A stretch of DNA of 56,287 nucleotides, taken from the NCBI GenBank assembly GCA_900757465.1, contig CAAENY010000094.1, positions 1-56,287 on the forward strand, written 5' to 3'. Under the pieces are notes generated by a model. The model had not been told where the DNA came from. It ran no database searches and worked only from the letters and a program-made list of their open reading frames with translations. Below, piece by piece: positions 54,349 through 56,287 of the stretch. The stretch is from an uncultured Collinsella sp. (GTDB lineage Bacteria > Actinomycetota > Coriobacteriia > Coriobacteriales > Coriobacteriaceae). Numbering within the stretch: the first letter of the stretch is position 1; every line of letters starts with the position of its first letter. Position numbers and translations under genes: made by a program.

Positions 54349-55178
54349 GCGCAGCTCTTTTCCTCATAAGCCTTGAGGGACTCGCCCTCTTCGGAACGGT
54401 AAGCGGCCTGGCGGGCACGAAGGTCATCCCAGTCGACCAGGGTGGCATCGAAGTCGGGGCCGTCGACGCAAGCGAACTTGGTCACGCCGCCCACCTCGAC
54501 GCGGCAGCAGCCGCACATGCCGGTGCCGTCAACCATGATGGGGTTGAGGGACGCGGTAATGGGGGTGTCGTACTTCTGGGCGGTGAGGGTCGAGAACTTC
54601 ATCATCGGAACGGGGCCGACGCAGAAGACCTGGCTCACGGCCTTGTCCTGCAGCAGGCGCTCCAGCGGAGCGGTGACAACGCCCTGCTCGCCGTAGGAGC
54701 CGTCATCGGTGGTGATATGGATGTGGTCCTCGTCGAGGAGCTCGCGGAACTGGTCCTCCATGAGCAGGAGGTCCTTGGTGCGGGCGCCCATGATGGCGTG
54801 GACCTCGTGGCCGGTCTCGACCAGGTGCTTGGCGACCGGGAAGGCAATTGCCAGGCCGACGCCGCCGCCAATGACGGCGCAGGGGCCCTCGGCCATCTCG
54901 GTGGGAACGCCCAGCGGGCCCACGACGTCGCGCAGTGACTCGCCGGCCTCATAGGTGGAAAGCATCTCGGTGGTCTTGCCGATCACCATGAAGATGAACT
55001 CGACCCAGCCCTCGTCACCGTTCCAACCAGCTAGGGTAAACGGGACGCGCTCGCCCGTCTCGTTGGCGCGAACCATGAGGAACTGTCCAGCGTGCGCATG
55101 TTTGGCGATTGCGGGCGCCTCGATGCGGAACTTGAACACCTTCTCCGAGAACTGCGTCTTCTCCAGGATCTTATACAT
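54339..55178 (-). CDS. nfnA: FAD/NAD-binding subunit NfnA (sulfide dehydrogenase-like)
   Basis: The 279-residue protein is of the ferredoxin-NADP reductase/PyrK type. The FAD-binding barrel (residues 1-100, HAGQFLMVRANETGERVPFTLAG), NAD domain (CAVIGGGVGLAIAFPVAKHL) and C-terminal [2Fe-2S] cysteines (MCGCCRVEVGGVTKFACVDGP) are present. It is the first gene of the operon on the minus strand. GAGAGG precedes the ATG. Confidence 0.9.
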   Translation of the reverse strand: MYKILEKTQFSEKVFKFRIEAPAIAKHAHAGQFLMVRANETGERVPFTLAGWNGDEGWVEFIFMVIGKTTEMLSTYEAGESLRDVVGPLGVPTEMAEGPCAVIGGGVGLAIAFPVAKHLVETGHEVHAIMGARTKDLLLMEDQFRELLDEDHIHITTDDGSYGEQGVVTAPLERLLQDKAVSQVFCVGPVPMMKFSTLTAQKYDTPITASLNPIMVDGTGMCGCCRVEVGGVTKFACVDGPDFDATLVDWDDLRARQAAYRSEEGESLKAYEEKSCACH

Positions 55179-55283
55179 AGAACCCCTCTCTTGTTAGGGC
55201 CGCCGAACCGTGCCTCCACGGAAATGGACGGTAGCCCGAGTAAAACCGTACGCGCACAGGCGTTGTGCAGACATACGGTGCAA

Positions 55284-55289
55284 ATTATA
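55284..55289 (-). promoter_or_regulatory. nfnAB -10 element
   Basis: TATAAT on the minus strand, 106 nt before the nfnA start. A long leader follows. No consensus -35. Confidence 0.5.
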
Positions 55290-55369
55290 CCCTCATGGAC
55301 ATGCTGTTTACGTGTGTCTTCGGCGGTTGGGAAAAGGGTTTATCCACTTTGGCCTACCAAAGGGGGAGA

Positions 55370-55532
55370 GGTTTATTTTGGCAGGTTTTATCGGGTAAAA
55401 CGGCAAAGGGGCCAGCCTCGGGTTGCAATGAGGTCGGCCCCCTTTGGGGTGCTATGTGTGTATGGCGGTGCGCGGTTTATTGCGATGCGGCCGCTGCGGC
55501 GTTTCCGCAGTTAAAACCTGCCAAAATAAACC
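55370..55532. repeat. 21-bp inverted repeats, AAAACCTGCCA family
   Basis: The 21-bp arms 55370-55390 and 55512-55532 (TAAAACCTGCCAAAATAAAC on the right without its last base) are perfect reverse complements 121 nt apart. The AAAACCTGCCA part recurs at 40399-40439. Confidence 0.7.
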
Positions 55533-55552
55533 TATCCCTAAATGATAGGTTT
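55528..55552 (-). terminator. pth terminator
   Basis: On the minus strand AAACCTATC pairs with GATAGGTTT right at the pth stop codon and is followed by ATTTTGG. The terminator shares bases with the right arm of the 21-bp inverted repeat. Confidence 0.65.
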
Positions 55553-56181
55553 TAGTGCTTGCCGTTGGCGGAGGCGGCGCCGTTGACGTGGTCGCGGGCG
55601 TAGATTACGCCGTGCACGATGGCCAGACCGGCGGCGTCGGCGGCGCGGGCGCAGGTGTCCTGGAAGGCCTCGGCCTCGCGGGCGCGCAGCTGCTTGAGCA
55701 CATAGTCTGCCACGGCCATCTTGCCGGGAGGGTTGCCGATGCCGGTGCGGATACGGCTAAAGTCGCGGCTGCCCATCTTGTCGATGATGGAGCGCAGGCC
55801 GTTGTGGCCGGCGTGGCCACCGCCCACCTTGACGCGCACGTCACCGGCGGGGATGTCGAGCTCGTCGTGGATGACGAGCAGCTCCTCGGCCTTGATCTTG
55901 TACTCGCGGCAGAGCTTGGAGATGGGGCCACCCGAGGTATTCATATACGACTGCGGCTTGACCAGCACGATCTGGCGCTTGCCACCCTCTTCCTCGGGAT
56001 CGTTGATGTTGATGAGTGCGACCTCGGCGCCGGCCTGGTTTTTCCAGTACGTGACGCCGGCCTGACGGGCCAGCTCGTCAATCGCCTTAAAGCCGGCGTT
56101 GTGGCGGGTCTCGGCATATTCCTCGCCCGGGTTGCCAAGCCCGGCAACCATGCGAATCTTAAGCGGCTGTGCAGCTGCCAT
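55552..56181 (-). CDS. pth: Peptidyl-tRNA hydrolase
   Basis: Pth releases peptides from peptidyl-tRNA that dropped off ribosomes. The 209-residue protein shows MVAGLGNPGEEYAETRHNAGF with the catalytic His (residue about 27), VKPQSYMNTSGGPI, VIHDELDIPAGDVRVKVGGGHAGHNGLRSI and the FSRIRTGIGNPP lid region. GAAAGGA precedes the ATG. A C-terminal tail of about ten residues (GAASANGKH) is extra. Confidence 0.97.
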   Translation of the reverse strand: MAAAQPLKIRMVAGLGNPGEEYAETRHNAGFKAIDELARQAGVTYWKNQAGAEVALININDPEEEGGKRQIVLVKPQSYMNTSGGPISKLCREYKIKAEELLVIHDELDIPAGDVRVKVGGGHAGHNGLRSIIDKMGSRDFSRIRTGIGNPPGKMAVADYVLKQLRAREAEAFQDTCARAADAAGLAIVHGVIYARDHVNGAASANGKH

Positions 56182-56287
56182 AGGTTTCCTTTCGTTACAT
56201 AAGCAGTTCGTTCAACGACAAAGGCTACCACGCCCGCCGAAGGCGAGACTTCGTTTCAGCGAAATCCCACCAGACAAAAGCGCGGCC

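Larger units (their letters stand above)
55179..55551. other. Intergenic region between pth and nfnA
   Basis: About 370 bp without a gene. On the minus strand it holds a -10 element for nfnA. It also contains a GC-rich hairpin (55404-55446, CAAAGGGGCC/GGCCCCCTTTG), a 21-bp inverted repeat pair (55370-55390 and 55512-55532), and the pth terminator. Confidence 0.6.

Noticed and set aside
52939..55178. Glutamate synthase (GltD) assignment
   Set aside because: No large subunit gene is near, and the overlapping partner is the NfnA-type flavoprotein, so NfnAB explains the pair better.

Overview
The window is a high-GC, densely coded chromosomal segment. The gene content and order suggest the class Coriobacteriia (Actinobacteria), most likely a gut Collinsella-type organism. 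The evidence is the gene block rpsF-ssb-rpsR-rplI-dnaB-purA, a membrane-bound LuxR-type regulator of the coriobacterial kind, NfnAB, several PTS operons, sortase substrates and numerous palindromic intergenic repeats. The assignment rests on recognition, not on a database search.

Layout: 1-350 is a tRNA cluster (Ile-Ala-Ile; the first tRNA lacks its first base at the window edge). 459-3785 holds a bifunctional-nuclease-family gene, two small unknown genes and typA. 3924-5866 (minus) holds an exported bactofilin-like membrane protein and a TRIC-type channel. 5998-7268 is an A+T-richer cassette: one PD-(D/E)XK-type nuclease gene enclosed by 80-bp inverted repeats, beside two tRNA-Ser genes. 8074-12758 is the rpsF-ssb-rpsR-rplI-dnaB-purA block, followed by purD, a Nudix hydrolase, an ABC exporter and a membrane protein. 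18111-22866 is carAB with a probable PyrR-binding hairpin at the carA ribosome binding site. 23082-26932 is a GntR regulator divergent from a mannose-family PTS operon (IIA-IIB-IIC-IID), with palindromic operator candidates between them. 28514-34927 encodes a 2137-residue, cell-wall-anchored modular GH31 glycosidase. Then come purE, a class B sortase, a divergent MoaE-like protein, a membrane protein, purF-purM-purN, an orphan PTS IIA, a parvulin-type foldase, a YqeY protein, a polar amino acid ABC transporter (four genes), a cytidylate-kinase-like protein, the membrane LuxR regulator, a second sortase-type surface protein, nfnAB and pth.

How the parts fit: five steps of purine synthesis (purF, purD, purN, purM, purE) plus purA are spread over four loci. 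carAB supplies carbamoyl phosphate for pyrimidines and arginine. The PTS, the amino acid ABC system, the surface GH31 enzyme and the sortase fit a host-associated glycan and amino acid scavenger, and NfnAB fits an anaerobic ferredoxin economy.

The most unusual content is in the intergenic DNA. There are at least four separate palindromic repeat families: the 80-bp inverted repeats around the nuclease gene, an array of six 15-bp arms in alternating orientation at a near-constant 25-nt pitch (52582-52797), two ~100-bp palindromes (14940, 48099), and a pair of TCGCGAA-centred palindromes (22900, 28142). In addition there is a scattered GGGGACAG-core family. The nuclease cassette and the alternating-arm array are the best candidates for something undescribed.
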